A DNA stretch of 64,000 bases, from the NCBI GenBank assembly GCA_003211275.1, contig QCTE01000001.1, positions 30,861 through 94,860 on the forward strand. The letters are read 5' to 3'. Origin of the DNA: Synechococcus sp. AG-673-A03. Its GTDB lineage: Bacteria > Cyanobacteriota > Cyanobacteriia > PCC-6307 > Cyanobiaceae. A program made the position numbers and the translations under genes. Below are positions 18,101-28,375 of the stretch, one piece after another (position 1 is the first letter of the stretch; each line of letters begins with the position of its first letter). The notes beneath the pieces were generated by a model that saw only the letters and a program-made list of their open reading frames with translations, was not told the DNA's origin and did not search any database.

Positions 18101-19099
18101 CGCCTCCCAGAGCTGCTGCAAACGTTGCTGCTCTGCAGCATCGGGTGGCAACAACATCCAGCTTTGTGCCCAGACCGATGGCTGCGGAAGCACCAGAGGG
18201 CGCAGTCGCAGCGGAATCCGAACTTGCGCTCCAACAAGCTCACCCCTGGGCAGCGGCGGAATCCAGCCCTGTGCCAACAATCGAGACAGCAGCGGTTGCT
18301 TCCAGGCTTTCAGCACCCAGTCCTGGGGGATGGGTTCAGCGGTCTGGGCAGGCCGAACCAGCAGCGTCCAATGCAGTGGTGCTCCTTGCTCTGGCAGCAC
18401 AGCCGTGAGCCTGGGATCACGCTGGAGGGCCGCCATGCAGCGCTGCAGAGGCAGCACGGCAACCCTGGCATCGCCCTGCAGCAGCCAGTTCATGCCGAAA
18501 CGGTCATCAAAACTGAGAGCCGACGCACGCAGGCGTCGCAGGGCATTGCCATCTCCCATTCTCTCGGCGAGAGAAATCAGCAATCTCGGGCTGGAAGGCA
18601 ACAGCAGCTTGCCCTTGAGCTGCGGGTCGAGCAGAGCGTCCCAACCAGCATCCAGTGCAGGAGATGTTGTGCCATCACGCCGAATCACCATGACCCACGG
18701 GCTGAAGGCCACCGGCAACAACAGGCTCTTCCAAACCAGAGGAGCCTCGTTGAGGAAGCGTTGGCCAAGAGGGCCGATCCTCGACTGAAGAGCATCAGCA
18801 GCGATCGCCTGCAATCGCTCAGGGCTGATCACCGACAACCAGCCGTCGGTCAAAGCCAACAGATCCGTTGGCGACGGCCACGGACTCTCCAGAGCAGTCG
18901 CCCCTGAAAGCGCATCGAAACGCCAGGGGTCCGGCAGATCACGACGCCAGATGGACGGCAGAGTTTCTGCTGATGCACGCAGCGTGGGAACCGATCCTCC
19001 CCGGCTGCAGCCACTGAGACCGGCAGCAGCTGTCACAGCAGCGAACTGAAGAAACCGACGACGGTTCAACAATGGCGCCGGGTCGACAACAGGCTTCAT
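18089..19099 (-). CDS. Extracellular solute-binding protein, Tat-type lipoprotein
   Basis: A 336-aa protein. The N-terminus has a twin-arginine motif NRRRFLQFAAVTAAAGLSGC, which combines a Tat signal with a lipobox-like Leu-Ser-Gly-Cys. The body resembles PotD-type binding proteins (WDALLDPQLKGKLLLPSSP). No cognate permease or ATPase is adjacent, so the partner is elsewhere or lost; polyamine or iron binding is speculative. ATG 19099 is 9 bases from the CobT-like gene's stop. Confidence 0.72.
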   Translation of the reverse strand: MKPVVDPAPLLNRRRFLQFAAVTAAAGLSGCSRGGSVPTLRASAETLPSIWRRDLPDPWRFDALSGATALESPWPSPTDLLALTDGWLSVISPERLQAIAADALQSRIGPLGQRFLNEAPLVWKSLLLPVAFSPWVMVIRRDGTTSPALDAGWDALLDPQLKGKLLLPSSPRLLISLAERMGDGNALRRLRASALSFDDRFGMNWLLQGDARVAVLPLQRCMAALQRDPRLTAVLPEQGAPLHWTLLVRPAQTAEPIPQDWVLKAWKQPLLSRLLAQGWIPPLPRGELVGAQVRIPLRLRPLVLPQPSVWAQSWMLLPPDAAEQQRLQQLWEASAP

Positions 19100-19108
19100 G
19101 GTCCGAAC

Positions 19109-20311
19109 CTACGGGGCGACAGTGCCTGGATGGCCGGCCGCGAGCAACTGATCGACGGCCCGATCACAAGACTGCACGAGAGTGTCGACAGAAACACCTC
19201 TCCATTGAGCCAGAAGAGCAAGGCCACCGGCACCGACTCCTTCCTTTACGTGGCCCTGCTCAAAGTCGCGCAGGCGCGCGTGGCGGCTCGCAGAGAAGCG
19301 CAGGCCAGCGGCATAGGCCTGCAGTGAAACGGAATAGTGCTGCTCCAAATTGCTGAGCAGCGTGAACAACGAAGAGTTAGACGTTGCAGCCTGCAGACGC
19401 TCAGCAGCAAGCCATGCAGTGGTACCGATCAAAACCCGATCGCAGAGCTGCTGACGACGATCAATTGGAACCGCATGAAGCGCCAGCGCAAGCACTGCGG
19501 CCATTTGACTGCCACCGGCAAGCAGAACGGGCTGATCCGCATCGAGCACCCCGAGCAACAGCCCTGTGGCAAGAGCCTGAAAAGGGTCACCAACGGCCGC
19601 GAGCAAGGCTTGTGCATCGATGCTTGGGGGGCCAGGCAGGCGCGAGAGCCCCTCGCTCACCAGCTGCTGCTTCAACGCCATCGGTGGATGCAGAGCACTG
19701 CCACTAACCAGTGCCTGAACAGGCAACCCAAGCCCCGTCAACACGGCCAGGGCTGTGGTGGTGCCGCCAGGGACACATTCCGCCAGCAGCAGTGGACGAC
19801 GCAGTCGTTGCCCAAGACGCCGACCACGATCCAAAAGCTGCTGCACCCGTTTGGGCTGCATCGCACGGCCGCTGGAGACGCAACCAGCAGGACCGGAACC
19901 TGGATCTTCAAAGCGGAGATGGGGGAACTGCGGTGACACCGGCAATCCGAGCGCTGCAACCTGCGGATCGAGACCGAGCTGCTGGCAAGCCACCCAGCTG
20001 ATCAAGGCTGGTGAAACCCCCGCTGGGAGAGGTGGCAGGCACCAGAGCGGAGGAACGGATGGCCCTCTCAGCAGCAGTTCCGCATCGGCCAGAGCCGTTG
20101 TACGGCGTGCTGCTGGGGTGCAGCCCGCCGCGGAGATTCCCGGTTGTTCAGCGGTCCTTGTGGACGCGAGCACCAGCAGCAGATCCGGCAGCGGCTGCGC
20201 AGAGTCAGACCAGAGGCTTGCAAAGCGAGTTGCTTGAATCGTGGCCGGCGAGCCGGTCAGCCGACGCACCCCAAAAGGAGGGTCAGAGGGGATCGAGGGC
20301 GACCAGTCCAT
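19109..20311 (-). CDS. CobT-like nicotinate-nucleotide phosphoribosyltransferase
   Basis: A 400-aa protein resembling the cyanobacterial/archaeal CobT-like family. Landmarks are LLLAECVPGGTTTALAVL, the internal AVGDPFQALATGLLLG and GGSQMAAVLALAL, and the C-terminal FEQGHVKEGVGAGGLALLA. CobT activates the lower ligand base for cobamide assembly; picocyanobacteria make pseudocobalamin, so the base may be adenine. ATG 20311 lies inside the end of the upstream membrane-protein gene (29-base overlap). Confident of family, not of exact substrate. Confidence 0.8.
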   Translation of the reverse strand: MDWSPSIPSDPPFGVRRLTGSPATIQATRFASLWSDSAQPLPDLLLVLASTRTAEQPGISAAGCTPAARRTTALADAELLLRGPSVPPLWCLPPLPAGVSPALISWVACQQLGLDPQVAALGLPVSPQFPHLRFEDPGSGPAGCVSSGRAMQPKRVQQLLDRGRRLGQRLRRPLLLAECVPGGTTTALAVLTGLGLPVQALVSGSALHPPMALKQQLVSEGLSRLPGPPSIDAQALLAAVGDPFQALATGLLLGVLDADQPVLLAGGSQMAAVLALALHAVPIDRRQQLCDRVLIGTTAWLAAERLQAATSNSSLFTLLSNLEQHYSVSLQAYAAGLRFSASRHARLRDFEQGHVKEGVGAGGLALLAQWRGVSVDTLVQSCDRAVDQLLAAGHPGTVAP

Positions 20312-20927
20312 GAAGCAGCGGTGGAGGGTCAGGGACGGGGGCCTGCAACCGGGGGAAAATCCAGTAGGCCAGGGCGTGGAGAGCGAGGACATACACCAGT
20401 TGCTGAATGAGCACAAGGGCGAGAGCCATCAGCTGAACCAGCAACAGATCAGGTGCAAGCGGTAACTGCAGCAAATCCAGCAACCTGTCCAGCAGACCTG
20501 CTCCAGCTCGGGTGATGATCACCCAAAGGTTTTCACCCACCAACAGAGAAAGCGCAACAACTCTCACAAGGAATCCGCCAGCACCGATCAGCAGGCCGAT
20601 CCCCCAGCTCAGCCACCAGCTGCAGCGATGCAGCCAGCACCAGCCGAGCCAAATAGACAGCAGGCCATAGGGGAACAGCATCAAGGGGCCACGCACCGGC
20701 CCCATCAAGGCGATCAGCAAAAGAATCGCCACCGCCAGGCCCTCGACCCCAGCACGGGCACCTCGACGGACCGCCAGCAGGGCGAGTGGCAGAGGCAGAG
20801 CAAGGCGGAACAGAGCTCCACCAACCGGGAGGTAATACAGCGCCAGCCAGATCAAAGCAGCCGCGGCAGCAAGATAGGAGGATTCCATCATCCGCAGGGC
20901 CTGGCGATGGCTAAGGGCTGGTCGCAT
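20283..20927 (-). CDS. DUF2232-like integral membrane protein
   Basis: A 214-aa protein with five to six hydrophobic helices (LAAAAALIWLALYYLPVGG; LAVAILLLIALMGPVRGPLM; LMALALVLIQQLVYVLALHA). The arrangement and the MRPALSHRQALRMMESSYLA start resemble the DUF2232/YybS-like cyanobacterial membrane family, possibly an energy-coupling or S-component-like protein. It overlaps the CobT-like gene by 29 bases and is coupled to the lipoprotein gene upstream (TGATG), which would fit a cofactor-uptake role. That role is inference from context only. Confidence 0.6.
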   Translation of the reverse strand: MRPALSHRQALRMMESSYLAAAAALIWLALYYLPVGGALFRLALPLPLALLAVRRGARAGVEGLAVAILLLIALMGPVRGPLMLFPYGLLSIWLGWCWLHRCSWWLSWGIGLLIGAGGFLVRVVALSLLVGENLWVIITRAGAGLLDRLLDLLQLPLAPDLLLVQLMALALVLIQQLVYVLALHALAYWIFPRLQAPVPDPPPLLHGLVALDPL

Positions 20928-21463
20928 CAGGAAGCAGGCTTTGGCTGGAGGTTGGAGGACTGATTCAGATCGCTGGCGGGCACCTTTTCGATGGTCTCCA
21001 CCTCAAAACCAATGCCAGCCCGCCGAAGAGCCTCCGTGACTCCCTCCGCAGGAGCAGCTGGATCTGCTGCTGAGAGGCGAATCATGATGCGATAAGGCAG
21101 CGTGCGCTCCGGAGTCGGTCTCGGCTCAGGCCTATCGGTCCCAGCCGTCGTTGCTGGCGATTGTTCACGTTCGGATTTGCGTTCGGTTGCGCTAACAGGT
21201 TTGCGTTCGGACTCGGTGGCTTCCCCATCCTTGTTGACGCTGGCTTTTGGCTTGTCGTTTTCGTTCTCGTTGACCTTGGCCTGCTGCTCCCCCTTGTCGG
21301 CAACCACGCTGGTGTCTGGATCGGCCTGGGTGCCAGCTGGGCTGACCTCCCCAGCCTGAGAGTCAAAGCTTTCAGACAGCCGCTGGCCGAATGGTGTGCC
21401 ATCACAGGCCTGCAGCAGCATCAGCAAGGGCAATAGCGACAGGACAAACAGCCTGATGCCCAT
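20927..21463 (-). CDS. Putative lipoprotein with charged linker
   Basis: A 178-aa protein with a lipoprotein signal (LLMLLQACDG, Cys20). A long Asp/Glu/Lys/Ser-rich linker spans residues ~30-120, and a small C-terminal domain reads PYRIMIRLSAADPAAPAEGV then RRAGIGFEVETIEKV. It would sit on the outer face of a membrane with the C-terminal domain held away by the linker. No named family is recognised. It is coupled to topA upstream and to the membrane protein downstream by TGATG overlaps, so the three are probably one operon. Confidence 0.6.
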   Translation of the reverse strand: MGIRLFVLSLLPLLMLLQACDGTPFGQRLSESFDSQAGEVSPAGTQADPDTSVVADKGEQQAKVNENENDKPKASVNKDGEATESERKPVSATERKSEREQSPATTAGTDRPEPRPTPERTLPYRIMIRLSAADPAAPAEGVTEALRRAGIGFEVETIEKVPASDLNQSSNLQPKPAS

Positions 21464-24180
21464 CAGGAATCGGCAGGGCGAATCACGCGCACGGCACTGG
21501 CACGCAACCGACCTGACTTCGTTGTGGCAGGAGGTTTCTTGGCTGCAGGCTTCTTGGCTGCGGGCTTCTTGGCTGCTGGTTTTTTGGCTGCTGGTTTTTT
21601 GGTGGTGGAAGCCTTCCGGCCACCCTTCTTGCTGGCGGCCTTGGCCTCCAGCAGCTCCACTGCTTGCTCCAGGGTGATGTCGTCAGCACCTTTGCCTTCA
21701 GGAAGCGAGGCATTGACCTTGCCCTGCTTCACATAGAGACCGTAGGGGCCGTCATAAACCTGCACCGATTCATCCCCGCCATCTGGCTTGCCGAGATCCT
21801 TGAGCGCGGTCCGACCTCCTCGACCACGTTTCGGCATGGCCAACAGCTCAAGAGCACGGGTGAGTCCCACTGCGAGGACATCGTCATCGCCCTTGAGCGA
21901 GCGGTAGTCCTTCTCACTCTTGCCCTTGTCCCAAACCACGTAGGGACCGAAACGACCCAGTCCGGCCTGAACCCTGCCACCGTCAGGGTGTTCTCCCAGC
22001 AACCTGGGCAGCCGCAGCAGACCCAGCGCATCATCGAGGCTGAGATCCTCTGGCTTCACTCCCTTGGGCAGCGATGCACGCTTGGGCTTGGGGTTCTCAT
22101 CACTCACCTGCCCGCGCTGCACATAGGGCCCGTATTGACCAAACAGCAGATAAACGAGATCTCCGGTTTCCGGATCTTCACCTAAGGCCTCAGGCCCATC
22201 AGCCTTCTGCTTGAGGATGAGCTCGGCCTGATCGTGATCGAGATCGGCGGGGGTGATCTCACGCGGAAGGGTGGCCTTGATCAGCTCTTCCTCACCGTCG
22301 TCTCCGACACGTTTGGCTTCGAGATAGGCACCAAAGCGACCGATCCTGACCACACAGGGAAGGCCCTCGAGGTCGATCGTGCGCGAGGCACCGGGATCGA
22401 TGTCGCCCTCCCGCAGGTGCACCTGGGATTCCAATCCCTCGTTTCCCTTGTAGAAACTCTCTAGGTAGGGCAGCCACTGCACCTTCCCGTGAGAGATCTC
22501 ATCGAGGGTGTTCTCCATTCTGGCGGTGAAGGAGGTGTCAACCAGATCCGGGAAGTGCTCCTCGAGCAGAGCAGTCACCGCAAAAGCTGTGAAACTGGGC
22601 GTGAGTGAATTGTTCTGAAGCGCGGCATAGCCGCGATCCACGATCGTGCCAATGATCGAGGCATAGGTGGAGGGCCTGCCGATCCCCTCCTTCTCGAGCA
22701 TCTTGACCAGGGACGCTTCTGAGAACCGTGCGGGAGGCTGGGTCTGGTGGCCGAGCGCCTCAACATCTTTGAGCTTGGGAGAATCTCCCTGCTTGAGCGC
22801 TGGCAGCAACACTTCCTGGCCTTCCAGGGCCGCATCGGGATCATCACTGCCCTCCACGTAGGCACGGAAGAAACCAGGAAAATCAATGCGCTTTCCACTG
22901 GCGCGGAACACCGCATCAGCAGCACTCAGATCAATAGACAGCATGGTGAGGCGGGCCTCAGCCATCTGGCTGGCGACGGTGCGCTTCCAGATCAGCTCAT
23001 AGAGAGCGAGATCCCTGCCATCGAGACCTGTCTCCTGAGGAGCACGAAAACTCTCACCGGCAGGACGAATCGCTTCATGCGCCTCCTGTGCATTTCGGGC
23101 TTTGGTGCTGAACTGCCTGGCCCCCTTGCTCAGATAGTCCTTGCCGTAACGCGATTCCACACAGCTGCGGGCAGCGCTGATCGCCTGATCAGAGAGATGC
23201 ACCGAATCGGTGCGCATGTAGGTGATGAAACCACGCTCGTAAAGACCCTGAGCGCAACGCATGGTTTCCCTGGCAGAAAGCCGAAGCTTGCGGTTTGACT
23301 CTTGCTGCAGGGTGCTGGTTGTGAACGGCGGAACGGGCCGTCGCACCGTGGGTTTTTCCTCCACGGACGTGACGCTCCATGGCACCGACTTGACCGTTTC
23401 GGAGAGGGCCAGGGCATCGCTTTCACTGAGAAGGCGGACCTTGCTCCCGGCCTTGAGCTCGCCAGTGTTTTCATCAAAATCATTGCCGGTGGCAATGCGC
23501 TGCCCCTCCAGGTGGGTGAGCTTGGCGTCAAAACGACTGCCGGTCTGCTCGAGACCAGCCTTGAGGTCCCAGTAGCTGCCGCTGCGGAATGCCCGACGTG
23601 CGCGTTCCCGTTGCACCAGCAGACGCACAGCCACGGACTGGACACGACCCGCAGATAGGCCCCAGGCCACCTTCTTCCACAACAGCGGCGACAGGGTATA
23701 TCCCACCAGACGGTCCAGGATGCGCCGCGTCTCCTGGGCATGCACGAGTTCCATATCCAGCTCACGGGTCTGGTCAAGAGCCCGACCAATCGCCTCCTTG
23801 GTGATCTCGTGAAACACCATTCGTTTGACCGGAACCTTCGGCGCAAGCAGCTGCAAGAGATGCCAGCTGATGCTTTCACCTTCCCGGTCTTCATCAGTCG
23901 CCAACAAAAGCTGGTCAGCACCTTTGAGGGCGTCCTTCAACTCCTTGACCGTTTTTTTCTTGTCCTTCGGCACCACGTACAGGGGCTCGAAATCGGACTC
24001 GGTGTTCACACCGAGATTGGCCCACTTCTGGCCCTTTTGCGCAGCTGGAATCTCACTGGCGTTGTTCGGAAGATCGCGCACATGCCCCATGGAGGCTTCC
24101 ACCCGGAAGTCCTTGGGAAGGAATCCACGGATGGTGCGGGCCTTGGTGGGGCTCTCAACGATGACCAGGGTGTGCGCCAA
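21463..24180 (-). CDS. topA: DNA topoisomerase I
   Basis: Type IA topoisomerase (905 aa) that relaxes negative supercoils. It has the Toprim start [20 protein letters not shown], acidic residues in [12 protein letters not shown], and the active-site region [13 protein letters not shown] with the catalytic Tyr. The C-terminus has several topo-C repeats (FGPYV, GPYGLYV) instead of zinc fingers and ends with a Lys/Ala/Pro-rich tail. The start is set at TTG 24180 by homology; longer in-frame extensions to 24489 overlap the ndhB region and look non-coding. It is divergent from ndhB. Confidence 0.93.
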   Translation of the reverse strand: MAHTLVIVESPTKARTIRGFLPKDFRVEASMGHVRDLPNNASEIPAAQKGQKWANLGVNTESDFEPLYVVPKDKKKTVKELKDALKGADQLLLATDEDREGESISWHLLQLLAPKVPVKRMVFHEITKEAIGRALDQTRELDMELVHAQETRRILDRLVGYTLSPLLWKKVAWGLSAGRVQSVAVRLLVQRERARRAFRSGSYWDLKAGLEQTGSRFDAKLTHLEGQRIATGNDFDENTGELKAGSKVRLLSESDALALSETVKSVPWSVTSVEEKPTVRRPVPPFTTSTLQQESNRKLRLSARETMRCAQGLYERGFITYMRTDSVHLSDQAISAARSCVESRYGKDYLSKGARQFSTKARNAQEAHEAIRPAGESFRAPQETGLDGRDLALYELIWKRTVASQMAEARLTMLSIDLSAADAVFRASGKRIDFPGFFRAYVEGSDDPDAALEGQEVLLPALKQGDSPKLKDVEALGHQTQPPARFSEASLVKMLEKEGIGRPSTYASIIGTIVDRGYAALQNNSLTPSFTAFAVTALLEEHFPDLVDTSFTARMENTLDEISHGKVQWLPYLESFYKGNEGLESQVHLREGDIDPGASRTIDLEGLPCVVRIGRFGAYLEAKRVGDDGEEELIKATLPREITPADLDHDQAELILKQKADGPEALGEDPETGDLVYLLFGQYGPYVQRGQVSDENPKPKRASLPKGVKPEDLSLDDALGLLRLPRLLGEHPDGGRVQAGLGRFGPYVVWDKGKSEKDYRSLKGDDDVLAVGLTRALELLAMPKRGRGGRTALKDLGKPDGGDESVQVYDGPYGLYVKQGKVNASLPEGKGADDITLEQAVELLEAKAASKKGGRKASTTKKPAAKKPAAKKPAAKKPAAKKPPATTKSGRLRASAVRVIRPADS
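21530..21604 (-). repeat. Tandem 15-bp repeats encoding the TopA Lys/Pro/Ala tail
   Basis: About five copies of a ~15-bp unit (coding sense GCMGCCAAGAAGCC-like) encode the [15 protein letters not shown] tail of TopA. Copies differ at a few silent positions. Such histone H1-like tails are known to increase DNA affinity. Repeat number may vary among strains. Confidence 0.8.
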
Positions 24181-24307
24181 AGGAGGGCAGATAACCGTTC
24201 CCTTCTTTATCGCACCGCCGCTCCAGATGCAGCGAATACGCGCGATGCCACAAGGAGGAACGGAAGCGCGGCTAAAGTCGCCCGAACCGCTCTGCCCTGC
24301 GCGCGCC

Positions 24308-25879
24308 ATGCCCGAGATGGGTGCCTTGCTTCTCGACACCCAGCCTTTGGCAGCGCCGGGTGATCTTCTTAATCTTGCCCTGAACGCCGGTGCGATTGCC
24401 CCGGAAGGCGCAGTTCTGCTGGCGATGTTGGCCACCCTGCTGGTGGATCTGGCCGGCGAAAAAGTCTCTGTGCGCTGGGTTCCACCCATTTGTTACGCAG
24501 GTCTGGGCACAGCCCTCGTGTTGCTTGCACTGCAGTGGAACGCTCCTCTGGAGCCATCATTCCTGGGCGCATTTCTCTCCGATCACCTGGCGATTGCCTT
24601 CAGGGCCGTCGTGGCCTGCTCAACGCTGTTGTCCTTGCTGATCAGCTGGAGGTATGCCGAACAGGGAGGAACCCCTGTTGGTGAATACGCCGCAATCCTT
24701 CTGGCAGCGACGCTTGGAGGAATGCTGCTCTGCGGGGCCACCGATCTGGTGAGCATTTTTGTGTCCCTGGAAACCCTGTCAGTCGCCAGTTACCTGCTCT
24801 CCGGGTACATGAAACGCGATGCGCGCAGTTCGGAAGCAGCGCTGAAATATTTGCTGGTGGGATCTGCCGCAGCTGCGGTGTTTCTTTACGGCTCCTCACT
24901 GCTTTATGGACTCAGCGGCTCCACCAGCCTGGAAGCGATCGGCCAGTCACTGCTCACCAGTCCCACCCCTCTAGCTGCTCTTGCGCTGGTGTTTGTGCTG
25001 GCAACCGTGGCGTTCAAGATCGCTGCAGTGCCCTTTCATCAGTGGACACCAGACGTTTACGAAGGATCTCCGACACCGGTGGTCGCCTTCCTGTCAGTGG
25101 GTTCAAAAGCCGCCGGTTTCGCCTTGGCTCTGCGCATCCTGGTGGGCTGTTTCGGCAGTTTCGACACGCAGTGGAAGCTGCTGTTCACCGTTCTCGCGGT
25201 GCTCAGCATGACTCTCGGCAACGTCGTTGCGCTCGCCCAGACCTCGATGAAACGGATGCTGGCCTACAGCTCCATCGGTCAGGCCGGCTTCGTGATGATC
25301 GGTCTGGTGTGCGGCACCGAGGACGGTTTTGCCGCCATGGTCCTTTATATGGCGGCCTACCTATTCATGAATCTGGGGGCCTTTGCCTGCATCATCCTGT
25401 TCTCGATTCGCACCGGCAGTGATCGCATCTCCGATTACGCCGGTCTCTACCAGAAAGATCCTCTGATCACGCTTGGGCTCAGTCTCTGCCTGCTGTCACT
25501 CGGAGGCATCCCACCGATGCTGGGTTTCTTCGGCAAGATCTATCTTTTCTTCGCGGGCTGGGCTGATCACCAGTATTTGCTGGTGGTGGTGGGACTGATC
25601 ACCTCTGTGGTGTCCATCTACTACTACATCGGAGTGATCAAGATGATGGTGGTCAAAGAGCCCCAGGAAGCCTCCGATGCAGTGAAGGCCTATCCGCCGA
25701 TCCAGTGGAACACCATTGGGCTGCCTCCACTCCGCGTGGCACTGGTGACCTGCGTGGTGGTCACCGCAGTGGGTGGAATCCTCTCCAATCCGCTCTTCCA
25801 GTGGGCCAATGATGCGGTGGCTGGAACCCCGATCCTGCAACAAGCGATCGCCAATGCTTCCGGAGCCACCCTTGGCTGA
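24308..25879 (+). CDS. ndhB: NAD(P)H-quinone oxidoreductase subunit 2 (NDH-1)
   Basis: NdhB is a proton-pumping antiporter-like subunit of cyanobacterial NDH-1, used in respiration, cyclic electron flow and CO2 uptake. The 523-aa protein has about 14 helices. It shows the family motifs [38 protein letters not shown] (conserved Lys and PFHQW), and [15 protein letters not shown] 24308 gives the picocyanobacterial N-terminus MPEMGALLL. It is divergent from topA. The stop overlaps the ABC ATPase start by 8 bases. Confidence 0.97.
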   Translation: MPEMGALLLDTQPLAAPGDLLNLALNAGAIAPEGAVLLAMLATLLVDLAGEKVSVRWVPPICYAGLGTALVLLALQWNAPLEPSFLGAFLSDHLAIAFRAVVACSTLLSLLISWRYAEQGGTPVGEYAAILLAATLGGMLLCGATDLVSIFVSLETLSVASYLLSGYMKRDARSSEAALKYLLVGSAAAAVFLYGSSLLYGLSGSTSLEAIGQSLLTSPTPLAALALVFVLATVAFKIAAVPFHQWTPDVYEGSPTPVVAFLSVGSKAAGFALALRILVGCFGSFDTQWKLLFTVLAVLSMTLGNVVALAQTSMKRMLAYSSIGQAGFVMIGLVCGTEDGFAAMVLYMAAYLFMNLGAFACIILFSIRTGSDRISDYAGLYQKDPLITLGLSLCLLSLGGIPPMLGFFGKIYLFFAGWADHQYLLVVVGLITSVVSIYYYIGVIKMMVVKEPQEASDAVKAYPPIQWNTIGLPPLRVALVTCVVVTAVGGILSNPLFQWANDAVAGTPILQQAIANASGATLG

Positions 25880-26600
25880 CGAAGCGGCGGCTCAACGCAC
25901 CCCCGTTGCTGAATTGCGCGGAGTCGACAAGATCTATGGAAGCGGAGCTGGCCTGGTCAGGGCTCTTGATCAACTTGATCTAACCGTGCGGAAGGGCGAC
26001 TATCTCGCGGTGATGGGTGCCAGCGGCTCCGGCAAAAGCACTGCGATGAACATTTTGGGCTGCCTCGACCGGCCGAGCAGCGGCTCGTATTACCTCAATG
26101 GGAGTGCGGTGGAGGAGCTTGATGACGATGCCCTTGCGGATCTGCGCAATCAGCAACTGGGTTTCGTGTTTCAGCAATTCCATCTGCTTCCTCACGCGAC
26201 GGCTCTCGAAAACGTGATGCTGCCGATGATCTATGCAGGGCTCTCACCCCAGCAGAGACGGGACAAGGCCAGAGAGGCTCTTGACCGTGTGGGCCTCGGG
26301 GAAAGGATGCAGAACAAGCCGAATCAACTTTCCGGCGGTCAACAGCAAAGAGTCGCCATTGCCAGGGCCATCATCAACCAGCCGGCCCTTCTTCTCGCTG
26401 ATGAGCCCACCGGCGCCCTCGACTCACGCACCACGGATGACGTGCTGAACCTGTTCGATGCCCTTCACGACCAGGGCATCACGCTGGTGCTGGTCACCCA
26501 TGAAGATGATGTGGCGGCTCGTGCCGAACGGGTGGCCCATTTCCGTGACGGCCGCGTTGAACGCTGGGATGGTCGCGCCCACGAGTCCAAGCCGACCTGA
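25872..26600 (+). CDS. ABC transporter ATP-binding protein (MacB/LolD-like)
   Basis: A 242-aa ATPase with Walker [10 protein letters not shown], signature [14 protein letters not shown], Walker [13 protein letters not shown] and H-loop VTHEDD. The [20 protein letters not shown]-loop context is typical of the MacB/LolD/FtsE group, which works with FtsX-like permeases in macrolide, lipoprotein or peptide export. No permease is adjacent. TTG 25872 is favoured because GGAG is six bases upstream; ATG 25854 lacks a site. Confidence 0.9.
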   Translation: MADEAAAQRTPVAELRGVDKIYGSGAGLVRALDQLDLTVRKGDYLAVMGASGSGKSTAMNILGCLDRPSSGSYYLNGSAVEELDDDALADLRNQQLGFVFQQFHLLPHATALENVMLPMIYAGLSPQQRRDKAREALDRVGLGERMQNKPNQLSGGQQQRVAIARAIINQPALLLADEPTGALDSRTTDDVLNLFDALHDQGITLVLVTHEDDVAARAERVAHFRDGRVERWDGRAHESKPT

Positions 26601-26639
26601 GCGGTCTGATTAGGCTGGACCGCGGGTGTACTGGATTGC

Positions 26640-27386
26640 ATGGTCTCCACAGCCACTCCGAAGACAAGGCTGCTGCTCGTCGATGACGAGGCTCGTCTCA
26701 CTGAACTCCTGAAAATGGAACTGGAGGTTGAGGGGTATGAAGTGGAGGTGGCCGCTGATGGAGCCACGGGCCTGATCCGAGCCCGCACGGAACCATCCCC
26801 GGACCTGATTGTTCTGGACTGGAATCTTCCAGATTTCAGCGGTGTGGACATCTGCCAGCGAATCCGCAGCAGCGCCATCACCACACCGATCCTGATGCTC
26901 ACCGGCCACGACGACGTCTCTGATCGGGTGACGGCCCTGGATGCTGGGGTGGACGACTATCTGGTCAAGCCTTTTTCGATTGAGGAATTAATGGCACGAC
27001 TGCGGGCCATGCAACGACGTGCCAGCACGTTCTCTGCAGGGTCTGGCGACGGAGATCATCCTGAAACACTTCAGGTCGCAGACCTGGTGATGAACACCAG
27101 CACCAGAGATGTGACCCGTTCAGGCCAGCTCATTCAGCTGTCCGTGAAGGAATACGAGTTACTCAATTTCCTAATGCGTGGTCAGGGGAAAGTGCTCGAA
27201 CGCTCTGAAATCATGCGCGGAGTCTGGGGTGAGAACTTCTACGGTGACGACAATCTGCTCGATGTCTACATCCGCTATTTGCGCCAGAAGATCGAATCGA
27301 GTGAACGGGCAACCTTGATTCACACCGTCAGAGGTGTGGGCTTCATCCTGAGAGAAGAGCATCAGGCTCAGACGTCTGAATCTTGA
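26640..27386 (+). CDS. OmpR/PhoB-family response regulator
   Basis: A 248-aa two-domain regulator. The receiver domain has LLLVDDEARLTELL (acidic pocket), the phosphoacceptor Asp in LIVLDWNLPDFSG, Thr in LMLTGHDD and Lys in YLVKPFS. The C-terminal winged helix reads LSVKEYELLNFLM through VYIRYLRQKIES and TVRGVGFIL. No histidine kinase is adjacent. Its sequence differs from RpaA and RpaB as I remember them and is nearer RppA/NrsR-type regulators, so I give no symbol. The last 19 bases overlap the convergent peptidase gene. Confidence 0.9.
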   Translation: MVSTATPKTRLLLVDDEARLTELLKMELEVEGYEVEVAADGATGLIRARTEPSPDLIVLDWNLPDFSGVDICQRIRSSAITTPILMLTGHDDVSDRVTALDAGVDDYLVKPFSIEELMARLRAMQRRASTFSAGSGDGDHPETLQVADLVMNTSTRDVTRSGQLIQLSVKEYELLNFLMRGQGKVLERSEIMRGVWGENFYGDDNLLDVYIRYLRQKIESSERATLIHTVRGVGFILREEHQAQTSES

Positions 27387-28345
27387 GAACGCTCGAGACT
27401 GGTCATCAGCTGTCCCACCAGCAGTGACACGGCATCGGCTCCTGAAGCAGTGAGCGGATTGAGGTCCAGATCGCCAGGATCAACGGCCACCCAGCCGCCG
27501 GCCTCAGGCTGACGCAGTTCAAAATGCAGATGAGGTCCTGTACTGAGACCAGTGCTGCCCACACGGCCGATCACCTCACCCTGGCGAACCTTCTGTCCGG
27601 ACTTCACGTAGATCTCTGAAAGATGTCCGTACAGGGTCCGGCGTTTGGACTGGGCATGATCCAGCTCCACTGCAATGCCATAACCACCCGCCAGACCGCT
27701 GCTCAGAACAGTTCCTGACAACGCAGCGACCACTGGGGTCCCTTCAGGAGCAGCCAGATCCTTGCCGGCATGCATCAACCATCTCCCGATGATCGGATGG
27801 ATCCGCCAGCCGAAGTCGCTGGTGGTGATGGCTGAACCGATGACCGGAAACAGCAGCTTGCGATCACCGTTGCCAGAGATCGAAGCCGGTCGCGGCGACA
27901 CCGCAAACACCGTCTCGAGACGGAACGTTGCAGAGGAGCCTGCCAGCAACGCCTTCACCGGTACTGAAATCGGAGGAAGCGGTGTGCCATCAAAACCGCG
28001 TCTGGACAAGCCGGTCAGCGTTTCATCACGGCCTTTCCAGACAACGCGCGGTTGCAGACGATTACTCCGGCGGCGCACCGCCACACCGCTGCTGCATTCC
28101 TGCTTCGACAGAGCACCGCTTCGGCAGGCCTGCTGGAAGGCTGGAACATCAATGGGTCGGGTCTGTTCACCCGTTTCAATCTGGCGACGCTCGAGCGGTG
28201 TAATGACGCGATTTCGCTCAAGGGAGTCCAGCGAACGATCGAAGCTGAGCGGCGGCGGCAGCGGCTTGAGCTCAGGAGGGGTTACTGGTCCCTGCAGGGC
28301 AGGAATGGACAGCAGAACCGAAGCGGCAAGCCAACGCAGAACCAA
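27368..28345 (-). CDS. M23-family metallopeptidase (LytM-type), exported
   Basis: A 325-aa protein with an N-terminal signal-like helix (LRWLAASVLLSIPAL), a variable middle region, and a C-terminal peptidase M23 domain. Zinc ligands appear in LMHAGKDLAAPEGTPV (His-x3-Asp) and GPHLHFELR (HxH). It would hydrolyse peptidoglycan cross-links in the periplasm or activate amidases. TTG 28345 is the only start that preserves the signal peptide, since an in-frame stop lies just upstream. It converges with the response regulator. Confidence 0.85.
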   Translation of the reverse strand: MVLRWLAASVLLSIPALQGPVTPPELKPLPPPLSFDRSLDSLERNRVITPLERRQIETGEQTRPIDVPAFQQACRSGALSKQECSSGVAVRRRSNRLQPRVVWKGRDETLTGLSRRGFDGTPLPPISVPVKALLAGSSATFRLETVFAVSPRPASISGNGDRKLLFPVIGSAITTSDFGWRIHPIIGRWLMHAGKDLAAPEGTPVVAALSGTVLSSGLAGGYGIAVELDHAQSKRRTLYGHLSEIYVKSGQKVRQGEVIGRVGSTGLSTGPHLHFELRQPEAGGWVAVDPGDLDLNPLTASGADAVSLLVGQLMTSLERSQDSDV

Positions 28346-28375
28346 CGGATCAAGACGGTCTCATCGAGCGAGACT

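Noticed and set aside
24181..24489. N-terminal extension of topA to 24489
   Set aside because: The extra ~100 residues are Arg/Ser/Ala-rich with no Toprim similarity and overlap the ndhB start region.
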